Positions 46,547-55,416 of a stretch of DNA of 64,000 bases are shown piece after piece; within the stretch, counting starts at the first letter, position 1; every line of letters starts with the position of its first letter. The stretch lies in NCBI GenBank assembly GCA_964419055.1, contig CAYQNU010000003.1, positions 186,001 through 250,000 of the forward strand, given 5' to 3'. This DNA is from CAYQNU01 sp964419055 (GTDB taxonomy: Bacteria; Bacteroidota; Bacteroidia; Flavobacteriales_D; Parvicellaceae). The translations under genes and the position numbers were made by a program. The notes under the pieces were generated by a model. It was not told the DNA's origin and searched no databases. It saw only the letters and a program-made list of their open reading frames with translations.

Positions 46547-46578
46547 AAAATCCCTAACGATTACTCGAAAGGGATTTT
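46547..46578 (-). terminator. Intrinsic terminator after atpC
   Basis: A stem of 46547-46555 with 46570-46578 (AAAATCCCT / AGGGATTTT), followed on the minus strand by a run of T. It lies about 24 nt beyond the atpC stop. Confidence 0.75.
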
Positions 46579-46601
46579 AAAAAGATATGATAGATTAAGC
46601 T

Positions 46602-46835
46602 TTACTCAGCTAGAATCATAACCTTATTATTCAATACTTCTACTACCCCACCGTTAACTTCAAATTGTTTTTCCGATCCAGCAGCGGTCAACCTTACTGT
46701 TCCTTTTTTCAATGATGAAATAAGTGGCGCGTGGTGATCTAATATACCTAATAGCCCATCGCTACCTGGAACCGTTACAGAAGAAGCTTCTCCTTGAAAC
46801 AATTGTTTATCTGGTGTGATTATTTCTACGTTCAT
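46602..46835 (-). CDS. atpC: ATP synthase epsilon subunit, short form
   Basis: 77 residues, only the N-terminal beta-sandwich domain: MNVEIITPDKQLFQGEASSV, GSDGLLGILDHHAPLISSLK and NGGVVEVLNNKVMILAE. The C-terminal helical domain, which inhibits ATP hydrolysis in longer epsilon subunits, is absent. Short epsilon proteins of this kind are known in Bacteroidota. It follows atpD by 40 nt on the same strand; the other ATP-synthase genes are not in this window, which is the usual split arrangement in the group. Confidence 0.93.
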   Translation of the reverse strand: MNVEIITPDKQLFQGEASSVTVPGSDGLLGILDHHAPLISSLKKGTVRLTAAGSEKQFEVNGGVVEVLNNKVMILAE

Positions 46836-46875
46836 CTTTATTTATTGTATTGTGAAGTTTTGAATGTGTGAAATT

Positions 46876-48381
46876 TTATTTAGCAGCAGCAATCATTTTC
46901 TCACCTGCTTCAATAACATCCTCGATGGTACCTTTCAAGTTGAAAGCCGCTTCTGGATACTTATCAACTTCACCATTCATAATCATATTAAATCCTTTGA
47001 TGGTATCTTCAATAGAAACCAACACCCCTTTCAATCCTGTAAATTGCTCAGCAACATGGAAAGGTTGAGATAAGAAACGTTGAACACGTCTTGCTCTAGA
47101 TACAACTAATTTATCTTCTTCGCTCAACTCATCCATACCTAAGATAGCGATGATGTCTTGTAATTCTTTATAACGTTGTAAGATGTTTTTAACATTTTGA
47201 GCCGTTTCATAATGCTCAGTTCCAATAATTGCTGGTGTTAAAATTCTTGAAGTAGAATCCAATGGATCTACTGCAGGATAAATTCCTAACTCAGCAATTT
47301 TTCTAGACAATACAGTAGTAGCATCTAAGTGAGCAAATGTTGTAGCAGGAGCTGGATCCGTTAAATCATCTGCAGGTACGTATACCGCTTGAACGGATGT
47401 AATAGACCCTTTTTTAGTTGATGTAATACGCTCTTGCATAGCTCCCATTTCTGTAGCTAATGTAGGTTGGTAACCTACTGCTGAAGGCATACGACCTAAA
47501 AGAGCAGACACCTCAGAACCTGCTTGCGTAAATCTAAAGATGTTATCTACGAAGAAAAGGATATCTCTTCCTTGTCCGTCTTCACCACCATCACGGAAAT
47601 ATTCAGCCATTGTCAAACCTGACAAAGCCACTCTAGCACGTGCTCCAGGAGGCTCGTTCATTTGACCGAACACTAATGTAGCTTGTGATTTTTCTAATTC
47701 TACTTTATCAACTACTGATAAATCCCATCCACCTTCTTCCATTGAATGTTTGAAAGCTGATCCATAACGAATAATATCAGACTCTAAAAACTCTCTTAAT
47801 AAATCGTTCCCCTCACGAGTACGCTCACCAACACCAGCAAATACAGAGAATCCTTCGTATGCTTTAGCGATATTGTTGATCAACTCTTGAATCAATACGG
47901 TTTTACCAACACCAGCACCACCAAACAAACCAATTTTACCACCTTTTGCATAAGGAGCAATCAAATCGATAACTTTGATACCTGTAAAAAGTACTTCAGT
48001 AGCTGTTGATAAATCTTCAAATTTAGGAGCCATTCTGTGAATAGGCGCTCCACCTTTTTTATCACAATTAGCAATACCATCAATAGCATCACCAACCACG
48101 TTAAACAAACGACCTCTAACTTGCTCGCCAGTAGGCATTGTGATAGGTGCACCTAATGAAGTAGCTACCATTCCTCTGCTCAAACCATCGGTTGAATCCA
48201 TAGAAATAGTTCTTACGCTATCTTGACCAATGTGTTTTTGACACTCTAAAATAACGATTGATCCATCTTGTTTTGTAACAGAAATGGCATCAAGAATGTT
48301 AGGTAATGAGCTAGCTCCTTCAAATGTAATATCCACAACTGGACCAATGATTTGGGAGATTTTTCCTTTAATTTCAGACAT
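46876..48381 (-). CDS. atpD: ATP synthase F1 subunit beta
   Basis: About 501 residues from the ATG at 48379-48381 (MSEIKGKISQIIGPVVDITF); an upstream frame to 48477 is not homologous. Walker A GGAGVGKT lies at about 155-162. Further signatures: GVGERTREGNDL, VFGQMNEPPGARARVALSGL, ILFFVDNIFRFTQAGSEVSALLGRMPSAVGYQPTL, and ERITSTKKGSITSVQAVYVPADDLTDPAPATTF. It is the catalytic subunit of F1Fo ATP synthase. Together with atpC it forms a two-gene unit separate from the main atp operon. Confidence 0.98.
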   Translation of the reverse strand: MSEIKGKISQIIGPVVDITFEGASSLPNILDAISVTKQDGSIVILECQKHIGQDSVRTISMDSTDGLSRGMVATSLGAPITMPTGEQVRGRLFNVVGDAIDGIANCDKKGGAPIHRMAPKFEDLSTATEVLFTGIKVIDLIAPYAKGGKIGLFGGAGVGKTVLIQELINNIAKAYEGFSVFAGVGERTREGNDLLREFLESDIIRYGSAFKHSMEEGGWDLSVVDKVELEKSQATLVFGQMNEPPGARARVALSGLTMAEYFRDGGEDGQGRDILFFVDNIFRFTQAGSEVSALLGRMPSAVGYQPTLATEMGAMQERITSTKKGSITSVQAVYVPADDLTDPAPATTFAHLDATTVLSRKIAELGIYPAVDPLDSTSRILTPAIIGTEHYETAQNVKNILQRYKELQDIIAILGMDELSEEDKLVVSRARRVQRFLSQPFHVAEQFTGLKGVLVSIEDTIKGFNMIMNGEVDKYPEAAFNLKGTIEDVIEAGEKMIAAAK

Positions 48382-48558
48382 TATATATGTATTATGAGTT
48401 GAACAATTTTGAAATCCGGTGCAAAAGTAGAATTTTTTATCCGTTTTCAAACAAGGAATTTCATAATTTTTTATCACAAAATAGGAAAATGTTTATCGAT
48501 TTTGTTCATAACTCAAAACTTATAACCTAAGTTTGCAGTCTGTTCTTGAATTTTATCA

Positions 48559-49482
48559 TTGAAAATACACGAAAACATAGAACTTCTTCCTCACATCAAA
48601 AATCCCATCGTCACTGTTGGCACTTTTGATGGTGTGCATGTTGGGCATCAAAAAATTATTGCACGCATCAATGAAATTGCTCAAAATATTGGCGGTGAAA
48701 GTGTTTTGTTGACCTTTAATCCTCACCCTAGATTGGTGCTTTTTCCAGATGATGAAAACATCAAATTGATTACTACTACCGATGAAAAAAATGATATCTT
48801 AGCTTCATTAGGATTGAATCACGTCATTTACTTACCTTTCGAAAAAGAATTTTCTCGACTTTCGGCTCAAGAATACGTGCGTGATTTTTTAGTGAATAAA
48901 ATTGGAGTGCACACGATGGTTATTGGTTATGACCATCATTTTGGAAGAAATCGTTTGGGTAATTTAGCCTTATTGAAAGAACTTTCTACTGTTTATGATT
49001 TTCAAGTTGAAGAAATTTCAGCTCTTGCCATTGATGAAATAAACGTAAGTTCTACTAAAGTTCGAAATTCACTTTTGGAGGGGAATATATCTTTAGCTAA
49101 TGAATATTTGGGACATCCATTTACCTTAAATGGAGTAGTTATTAAAGGTGAACAAATCGGCAGAACTATTGGATTTCCTACGGCAAATGTATTTGTTAAG
49201 GACACCTATAAGATAATCCCCAAAAGTGGTGTTTACGGTGTTGAAGTAGTTTTTAATAAGGGACGATTGAAAGGAATGATGAATATTGGTTTTAAACCTA
49301 CCCTTAATAAAAGCTTGAACGATTTGAGTATCGAAGTTCACATTTTTGATTTTGACCAAATGATCTACGACCAACCAATTACAGTTTACCCAAAACATTT
49401 TATTAGAGGTGAACAAAAATTCTCCAATATAGAAGCTCTTAAGAATCAACTGGAAATTGATAAAATAAATTCCCTAACCTAA
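48559..49482 (+). CDS. ribF: Bifunctional riboflavin kinase / FAD synthetase
   Basis: 307 residues. The start is a TTG at 48559-48561: an in-frame TGA at 48547-48549 leaves no ATG. The N-terminal nucleotidyltransferase domain carries GTFDGVHVGHQKI and NPHPRLVLFPDD; the middle has GYDHHFGRNRLGN and ISSTKVRNSL. The C-terminal flavokinase domain shows GRTIGFPTANV and GVYGVEV. It makes FMN and FAD from riboflavin. The preceding TAAGTTTG at 48528-48535 is a possible -7 element, although the -33 spacing is loose. Convergent with the plug-domain gene. Confidence 0.95.
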   Translation: MKIHENIELLPHIKNPIVTVGTFDGVHVGHQKIIARINEIAQNIGGESVLLTFNPHPRLVLFPDDENIKLITTTDEKNDILASLGLNHVIYLPFEKEFSRLSAQEYVRDFLVNKIGVHTMVIGYDHHFGRNRLGNLALLKELSTVYDFQVEEISALAIDEINVSSTKVRNSLLEGNISLANEYLGHPFTLNGVVIKGEQIGRTIGFPTANVFVKDTYKIIPKSGVYGVEVVFNKGRLKGMMNIGFKPTLNKSLNDLSIEVHIFDFDQMIYDQPITVYPKHFIRGEQKFSNIEALKNQLEIDKINSLT

Positions 49483-49485
49483 AAA

Positions 49486-49517
49486 AATCCATCCCTTTTT
49501 ATAAAAAGAGATGGATT
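49486..49517. terminator. Bidirectional terminator between ribF and TonB plug gene
   Basis: Stem of 15 bp with one mismatch (49486-49500 with 49503-49517). It starts four nt after the ribF stop and serves both convergent genes. Confidence 0.75.
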
Positions 49518-49545
49518 ACAGTTTTTATTGGAATTTCAAATAAAC

Positions 49546-50265
49546 TTATTGCTTTCTCAACGATTCATAATACAAATCAAAGTAACTTTTAGTTTCTACC
49601 GCAATTACACCTCCCATTGTGTCTCCAAATTTAGCAGGCAATCCTCCAGTATAAACCGACATACTTTGAATAGAAGCTGATGGAAGTGAAGGAGCTTGTC
49701 CAATTATCTTTATTCCATCTACCATATAAATAACATCCCCACTTCTGGAACCTCTAAAATAAATTTCTTGACCATCACCAGTCATTGAAACAGCTCCAGT
49801 GGTCATAGCTAATTTATTAATATCAAATTTCACAGGTGACATTTTTATTTGATCACTTGAAATATTAATGCGCGTTCCAGATGCTCCTTTGTCAATAAGA
49901 GGAACACGATGTACAATTTTTTTAAATTCATCCAAGGACGTTCCATTTTGAGTTAATTTAATATCAGAAACAAAATTAGGTTGATCTGCATTAACAATAA
50001 ATCCAATAACTTGAGCTGAATCAAATTCCATATTTGATATAATAATGTCGTAGGTACCTGCAGGAAGGGCATTGATGGTGAAATTTCCATCCATATCTGT
50101 TGAAGCACCCACCTTATAGCTATTTACCATAACATAAACGTTGGCGTTGATTACCGGCTCGTTGTCTTTTTCTGAAAGTACTTTTCCTTTGATGGTTCCT
50201 AAAGAACTCTGTGCACTAAAGTTGGCAATAAGCAAACTTAAGGCGATAGTTAACATGTGTTTCAT
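49546..50265 (-). CDS. TonB-dependent receptor plug-only protein
   Basis: 239 residues with a signal peptide (MKHMLTIALSLLIANFSAQ). Residues about 22-100 are a carboxypeptidase-regulatory-like domain (GTIKGKVLSEKDNEPVINANVYVM, STDMDGNFTINALPAGTYDI). Residues about 130-230 are the plug (ISSDQIKMSPVKFD, YFRGSRSGDVIYMVDGI, GGLPAKFGDTMGGVIAVETKSYFD). The protein stops where the barrel of a TonB-dependent receptor would begin. No barrel remnant follows, as ribF converges immediately after a hairpin. Stand-alone plugs occur in Bacteroidota and may bind partner proteins; the function is unknown. Confidence 0.82.
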   Translation of the reverse strand: MKHMLTIALSLLIANFSAQSSLGTIKGKVLSEKDNEPVINANVYVMVNSYKVGASTDMDGNFTINALPAGTYDIIISNMEFDSAQVIGFIVNADQPNFVSDIKLTQNGTSLDEFKKIVHRVPLIDKGASGTRINISSDQIKMSPVKFDINKLAMTTGAVSMTGDGQEIYFRGSRSGDVIYMVDGIKIIGQAPSLPSASIQSMSVYTGGLPAKFGDTMGGVIAVETKSYFDLYYESLRKQ

Positions 50266-50398
50266 AATTTTTATATTTTAAATTGTATGTAGGTAAGATG
50301 AAACAAAAAGTACAATTCCATAAATATTATAAAATTAATTTCGTTAACCAACTTTATACGTTTTGGTATGAAGCATAAATCTCCTATTTAATGGGATT

Positions 50399-50429
50399 TT
50401 GAATCTAACATTAATTTATAGTACTTTTG
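50399..50429 (+). promoter_or_regulatory. Bacteroidota-type promoter for glycosyltransferase
   Basis: TTG at 50399-50401, a 20-nt spacer and TACTTTTG at 50422-50429. It lies about 40 nt before the TTG start codon of the glycosyltransferase gene. Confidence 0.7.
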
Positions 50430-50468
50430 TCTTGGTAATGTAACTCCAACATAAAACTAGAACCTACA

Positions 50469-51605
50469 TTGAATATCGCTATCAATACACGATTATTATT
50501 AAAAGACAAACTGGAAGGTATTGGTTGGTTTACCTACGAAATTGTGTCTCGAATGGTAAAAATGCATCCCGAACATCATTTTTTCTTTATTTTTGATAGA
50601 CCTTTTCATCCCGATTTTATTTTTGGTGCAAATGTTACACCTATTGTTTTATCCCCTCAAGCACGACATCCTATACTATATAAAGTATGGTTTGATTTCA
50701 GAATCCCCAGTTTACTAAAGAAATACAAAATAGACGTTTTTGTATCGCCAGATGGTTTTTTAAGTACACGTACAAATGTTCCTCAAATTCCGGTTATTCA
50801 TGACCTCAATTTTGAACATTACCCAGAGGACTTACCAAAAAAAGATTGCAAGTATTACAAAAAATACATGCCCTTATTTGCCAAAAAAGCAGCGCATATC
50901 ATAACTGTTTCGGAATTTTCAAAATTGGACATTCACAATCAATATGGAATCTCCTTAGATAAGATTTCGGTGGTTTATAATGCTGTAAACAATGATTTTG
51001 CGCCTTTAGAGGTGGAAGCAAAACACATTGTAAGACTACATTATTCCGAAGGAGCTCCATTTTTTGTGTACCTAGGAGCATTGCATAAGCGTAAAAATAT
51101 TGAACGAATGTTGTTGGCTTTTGATCTTTTCAAAACAACTCATCCTTCCTCTATGAAAATGGTGATTATTGGAGCAAAGTTGTTCAAGGAAGATTCGATT
51201 GAAAAAGTATTCAATCAATTAAAACATAAAGAGGATGTAATTTTTACAGGTAGATTACCCAAATCCGAATTGGTTAATGTAGTAGCTGCTGCCGAAGCTA
51301 TGGTTTACGTTTCGTACTTTGAAGGATTTGGTATTCCAATAATAGAAGCCATGAAAAGTGGAGTGTCTGTAATTACCAGCAATGTTACCAGTATGCCTGA
51401 AGTAGCAGGAGATGCCGCTCTTTTGGTTGACCCATTTTCAGTAGAGGAAATAGCAAAAGGTATGCAACAAGTGGCAACAACAGATAAGAAAGAATGGATT
51501 GAAAAAGGAAGAATTCGCGCACAACACTTTAACTGGAACGCTTCAGCAGAAGCAGTATGGAATATAATTGAACAAATAGCTGAAAAGACTAAAATTCGTC
51601 CTTAA
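50469..51605 (+). CDS. Glycosyltransferase, GT4 family
   Basis: 378 residues from a TTG start at 50469 (reads MNIAINTRLLLKDKLEGIGW). GT-B fold: the N-terminal acceptor half opens with GIGWFTYEIVSRMV, and the C-terminal donor half reads FFVYLGALHKRKNIERMLLAF, EGFGIPIIEAMKSGVSVITSNVTSMPEVAG and AALLVDP. The glutamate in EGFGIPIIEA is the GT4 donor-binding site. It transfers a sugar from an NDP-sugar, probably into a surface glycan. Both convergent ends meet at 51605/51606 with no gap. Confidence 0.9.
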   Translation: MNIAINTRLLLKDKLEGIGWFTYEIVSRMVKMHPEHHFFFIFDRPFHPDFIFGANVTPIVLSPQARHPILYKVWFDFRIPSLLKKYKIDVFVSPDGFLSTRTNVPQIPVIHDLNFEHYPEDLPKKDCKYYKKYMPLFAKKAAHIITVSEFSKLDIHNQYGISLDKISVVYNAVNNDFAPLEVEAKHIVRLHYSEGAPFFVYLGALHKRKNIERMLLAFDLFKTTHPSSMKMVIIGAKLFKEDSIEKVFNQLKHKEDVIFTGRLPKSELVNVVAAAEAMVYVSYFEGFGIPIIEAMKSGVSVITSNVTSMPEVAGDAALLVDPFSVEEIAKGMQQVATTDKKEWIEKGRIRAQHFNWNASAEAVWNIIEQIAEKTKIRP

Positions 51606-53432
51606 TTAATACATCATTCCTACGACCACAGCAGTAAAAATACAAGCTAACGTTCCTCCTAATAAAGCAAGCAGACCCAATTGAGAAAGCAATCCTTTAC
51701 GAGTTGGCATTAGAGCGCCTATTCCACCTATTTGAATACCGATAGAGGCGAAATTCGCAAATCCACACAACATATATGTGCTGATGATTACTGAACGATC
51801 AGATATTAATCCCGCATTTTTTAATTCTCCTAAACGTGGATAAGCAATAAATTCATTCAACACTGTTTTGGTGCCTAATAGCTCACCTACATACAAAGAA
51901 TCTTTCCATTCTACACCCATCATCCATACCACAGGTCTACAAAGATTTCCTAAAATATATTCAAATGATAAAGAGGTGTAAACACCACCAGCAGCAATTT
52001 GTTTATTCAATCCGGTCCATTCCCCAATTTTTTCAAGACCACCATTACCTAAAGCCATTAAAGCAGTAAAAACAAGCAACATGGCACCCACATTCACAGC
52101 TAATTTTAAACCATCAGTCGTTCCATTTGATATGGCTTCCAAAGCATTTACCCCAATTTTATCTTTTGATATGCTTAAATCTTCATTAATCTTTTCTTTT
52201 TCGGGAACCAATATTTTAGCTGCAATAATAGCAGCGGGAGCAGAGATAATAGAAGCGGTTAACAAATGCTTAGCAAAAAATGCACGTTCTTCAGGAGAAT
52301 CACCTCCCAAAAAACCAACATATGCAGCTAAAACACCACCTGCTATGGTAGCCATTCCGCCCGTCATTAAACACATGATTTCAGATTTAGTCATCCCTAA
52401 TAGGTAAGGTTTAACCAAAAGGGGTGCTTCTGTTTGACCCAAAAAAACATTTCCCGCAGCTGCTAGGCTTTCAGCACCCGATAAGCGCATAAATTTTTTC
52501 ATTACCCAAGCAAAAACATAAACCACTTTTTGTAATATCCCCCAATAATAAAACAAACTTACCAGAGCAGAAAAGAAAATGATGGTAGGTAATACTTTTA
52601 CGGCAAAAGTAATCAAAGGTCCTTGAACTTCATCAGTACCCATTTGTTTAAATAAAAAATTGATTCCTGAATCTGTAAATCCTATGACAGCTACAAAACC
52701 TTGGCTAATAACATCAAAAATAGTTTCTACTAAGGGGAATTTTAATACCAAAATAGCAATTACAATTTGCAAAACCATTCCTTTAGCTACTAAATTCCAA
52801 TCAATAGCCCTTCTGTCAATACTGAATATCCAAGCTATAAATAAGAAAAAGGCCAAGCCCAATATGCCTCTTACTATATTAACAAAAGAGATGCTGGCTT
52901 CTTTAATTTCAACTTTCTTATAAGTAAAGATGCCCATATCATTTTGATACAACTGTAGTTCACTAGATGTGTGTTTTAGAACGGAGAATTGAATATCAAT
53001 TGGCGCAACAGTACTAACACCGTTTTTTGTCTCTACTATTTTTTTCCCATATTCCGTATGAATAATACTGGCATCTCCATTTTCATCCACTTTAACAAAG
53101 GTAGAGTCAATAAAATAAGGTGTATTTGGGTCAACAAAAATGATTTTAAAGGTACTAGAATCTTCATTTTCTATCCACTCTCCTTTAATCTTTATGGTAT
53201 TGATTGAAATACTGTTGTCTACAAATTCTTTTTTATCTGAAGATTCATTTATGATAAGGAAAAGTTCGGTGGAATCGTGGAAATTTTGTACCGCTCCTGT
53301 TTCAAGGTCTGTTAAACTGGATAATTGCCATTTCCCTTGATATTTGGATACTTTTTTTTCATCGCAAGAAGTAATGAAAAATATCGAGAAGATTAAAATC
53401 GCTAACGATACTATTAATTTTATTGATTTCAA
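51606..53432 (-). CDS. Concentrative nucleoside transporter fused to an N-terminal lipoprotein-like domain
   Basis: 608 residues from a TTG start at 53430-53432. Residues 1-23 form a lipoprotein signal with lipobox FITSC (Cys23). Residues about 30-180 form a soluble beta-rich lipocalin-like domain (YQGKWQLSSLTDLETG, IKIKGEWIENEDSSTFKI). From about 185 on come the membrane segments of the CNT family, with family motifs GNVFLGQTEAPLLVKPYL, MTGGMATIAGGVLAAYV and CGFANFASIGIQIGGIGAL. CNT proteins import nucleosides with Na+ or H+. The N-terminal domain would lie on the periplasmic face. The stop directly abuts the convergent glycosyltransferase stop. Confidence 0.9.
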   Translation of the reverse strand: MKSIKLIVSLAILIFSIFFITSCDEKKVSKYQGKWQLSSLTDLETGAVQNFHDSTELFLIINESSDKKEFVDNSISINTIKIKGEWIENEDSSTFKIIFVDPNTPYFIDSTFVKVDENGDASIIHTEYGKKIVETKNGVSTVAPIDIQFSVLKHTSSELQLYQNDMGIFTYKKVEIKEASISFVNIVRGILGLAFFLFIAWIFSIDRRAIDWNLVAKGMVLQIVIAILVLKFPLVETIFDVISQGFVAVIGFTDSGINFLFKQMGTDEVQGPLITFAVKVLPTIIFFSALVSLFYYWGILQKVVYVFAWVMKKFMRLSGAESLAAAGNVFLGQTEAPLLVKPYLLGMTKSEIMCLMTGGMATIAGGVLAAYVGFLGGDSPEERAFFAKHLLTASIISAPAAIIAAKILVPEKEKINEDLSISKDKIGVNALEAISNGTTDGLKLAVNVGAMLLVFTALMALGNGGLEKIGEWTGLNKQIAAGGVYTSLSFEYILGNLCRPVVWMMGVEWKDSLYVGELLGTKTVLNEFIAYPRLGELKNAGLISDRSVIISTYMLCGFANFASIGIQIGGIGALMPTRKGLLSQLGLLALLGGTLACIFTAVVVGMMY

Positions 53433-53473
53433 GTAGTGCAGTTTTTTAGGGTAATTAATATTAAATAAATGAG

Positions 53474-54064
53474 TTAATTACTCTGTCTACGATTAATTTC
53501 ATCTCTTATTTTAGAAGCAATTTCATAATCTTCATTTTCCAACGCTTCTTGTAATTGATTATTTAATTCTTCCATTGTAAAACGATGCGAAATATTTTCT
53601 TCCATTTCCTCTTCTTCACTCGTTTCACTTTCTGTGCTTTCGTCTGTATTTTCATCATCGAGTAAAATCCCTGCACTACCTAATACAAATTCATAGGTAT
53701 AAATGGGACAATTAAATCGTACAGCCAAAGCTATAGCATCTGATGTACGTGAATCTATTTCTATTTCCTCATCATCACGCTCGCATACCAATCGAGAAAA
53801 GAAAATACCTTCTACTAGATTGTATATGATTACTTCCGAAACATTTATTTTAAATTCATCCGCAAAATTTTTGAACAAATCGTGGGTCAAAGGCCTACTT
53901 GGACGCATTTTTTCTAATTCTATAGCAATGGCTTGTGCTTCAAATCCACCAATAATTATGGGTAATCTTCTTTTACCATTTGCCTCTCCCAACACTAATG
54001 CATACGCTCCCGACTGTGTTTGACTGTAGGATAAACCTACGATATCAAGTTTAATTTTCTCCAT
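53474..54064 (-). CDS. Bifunctional nuclease family protein (DUF151) with UVR motif
   Basis: 196 residues. The N-terminal DUF151 domain reads KIKLDIVGLSYSQTQSGAYALVLGEA, LPIIIGGFEAQAIAIEL and IDSRTSDAIALAVRFNCPIYTYE. An acidic linker rich in E, S and T (about 137-155) is followed by a UvrB/UvrC-like UVR motif, FTMEELNNQLQEALENEDYEIASKIRDEI. DUF151 proteins have nuclease activity on DNA and RNA in plants and are widespread in bacteria with unclear roles. The fusion with UVR is common in Bacteroidota. Transcribed separately from the CNT gene. Confidence 0.9.
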   Translation of the reverse strand: MEKIKLDIVGLSYSQTQSGAYALVLGEANGKRRLPIIIGGFEAQAIAIELEKMRPSRPLTHDLFKNFADEFKINVSEVIIYNLVEGIFFSRLVCERDDEEIEIDSRTSDAIALAVRFNCPIYTYEFVLGSAGILLDDENTDESTESETSEEEEMEENISHRFTMEELNNQLQEALENEDYEIASKIRDEINRRQSN

Positions 54065-54403
54065 TTCTTGCTTTGCTTAAGTACACTCTTTTACCTTTTT
54101 TTCAAAAATTGAAAAAACCACCACGAAAATAATAAAAAAACTATTACCACCGCTTTTTGTCAATCTCCTATGTTAATTAATTAATCAACATTATTTCTAA
54201 TTTGTGAATAAGTATGACTCACAAACACTTTATAAAGTATAATGAGGCCAAAAAAAAACCAATAAGTTGAAGAATAATTTCAACACTAAATATTACTTTT
54301 TTAATCTGCCTGTAACAAAATTAAGATCCAGTCGTCTTACTGCAAAAGGCCTTCAAATTCAATAATACTGGAAACATATAAAAAACTTTAATAATTAAAC
54401 ATT
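54065..54403. other. Divergent intergenic region, 339 nt
   Basis: Lies between the DUF151 and outer-membrane protein genes. Two operator-like inverted repeats are seen: TTTGTGA-N11-TCACAAA at 54201-54225, and GTTGAA-N7-TTCAAC at 54266-54284. A TGTAACA site lies at 54311-54317. No small gene or RNA hairpin of note. Confidence 0.45.
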
Positions 54404-55285
54404 ATGGAAACAAATTACTTCAACTACAAAAAAATAGCATTATTTACCAGTGCTTTTTTCGCTCTTTATTCTTGGTCAGATTTTACTGCTCAAACAGAGG
54501 CATCTTTCGAAGATAAAAATTCAAAAACAATTTCCGATGATACCACAAAAATTAAAATTGGTAACATCACTATTATCATTGACAATGGTGATTCAACAAA
54601 AATCTCTGAAGACGATTTTAATTTCGAGGAGGAAGAAGAAGATGACGAAAGTTCCATTGGTTTGACGGGTTTGATGAATGTGGGCATGAATGGCTGGTTA
54701 ACTGCCGATAATCAAACTGCTTTTCCTTCAGCATATAATAATATGGCTGTCAATTATTCTAAATCAAGATTATTTGGTTTTGATTTTATGCTCAAAGGCT
54801 TAGATTTATTTAATAAACATCTATATGTTTCGCCAGGTATTGGTGTTAGTTGGAATAATTATCATTTTAATGAAAAAATAACTATGTCAACCGGACCTGA
54901 CACCCTAGTATTTATGTCAGATACCATTACCAATTTTACCAAATATAAGTTTAGAACAACCTATTTGTCTGTACCGTTGGTAATCGGAACCCGAATTGGT
55001 AATGTAAACGAAAAGCATCTTGATTTTCACGCAGGTATTATTGGAAGTTTCAATGTGAACAGCGTAATTAAGCAAAAATACAACGTTGACGGAACCAATA
55101 ATAAAGATAAAATTAATGATGATTTTAATGTGAATCCATTCAAATTAGAGGCCATAGCGCGATTATCTTTTGGTGCTTTTGGATTGTATGGTAAATATTC
55201 ATTTACTGAACAATTTCAGCCCAACAAAACCCAAGCAGTTTATCCCTTTTCTATAGGTGTAACCTTTGGAAACATAGGAGGATAG
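54404..55285 (+). CDS. Outer-membrane beta-barrel protein (PorT-like class)
   Basis: 293 residues. A hydrophobic signal (KKIALFTSAFFALYSWSDFTAQ) is followed by a linker with TKISEDDFNFEEEEEDDESS, very acidic, then a barrel of about eight strands (KSRLFGFDFMLKGL, LYVSPGIGVSWNNYHF, LDFHAGIIGSFNVNS, GAFGLYGKYSF) ending FSIGVTFGNIGG. The barrel is of the 'outer membrane beta-barrel' type common in Bacteroidota. The acidic linker could bind cations or face the periplasm. Function not known. A strong bidirectional terminator follows. Confidence 0.75.
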   Translation: METNYFNYKKIALFTSAFFALYSWSDFTAQTEASFEDKNSKTISDDTTKIKIGNITIIIDNGDSTKISEDDFNFEEEEEDDESSIGLTGLMNVGMNGWLTADNQTAFPSAYNNMAVNYSKSRLFGFDFMLKGLDLFNKHLYVSPGIGVSWNNYHFNEKITMSTGPDTLVFMSDTITNFTKYKFRTTYLSVPLVIGTRIGNVNEKHLDFHAGIIGSFNVNSVIKQKYNVDGTNNKDKINDDFNVNPFKLEAIARLSFGAFGLYGKYSFTEQFQPNKTQAVYPFSIGVTFGNIGG

Positions 55286-55377
55286 AGACAATATATTCGT
55301 GTAAAACGACACCCTACTTAGAGCGAAATTTTAGCAAATTCTCTAGGTTTAAATTTTAAGGTTGGTTAAGTGAAAAA

Positions 55378-55409
55378 TCGGCAATGAGATAAAAAATAAT
55401 CTCGTTGCC
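55378..55409. terminator. Bidirectional terminator between outer-membrane protein and 217-residue gene
   Basis: 12-bp stem (55378-55389 with 55398-55409, one G-T pair) with a T-run after it on the plus strand and an upstream A-run for the minus strand. Confidence 0.8.
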
Positions 55410-55416
55410 GTTTTTT

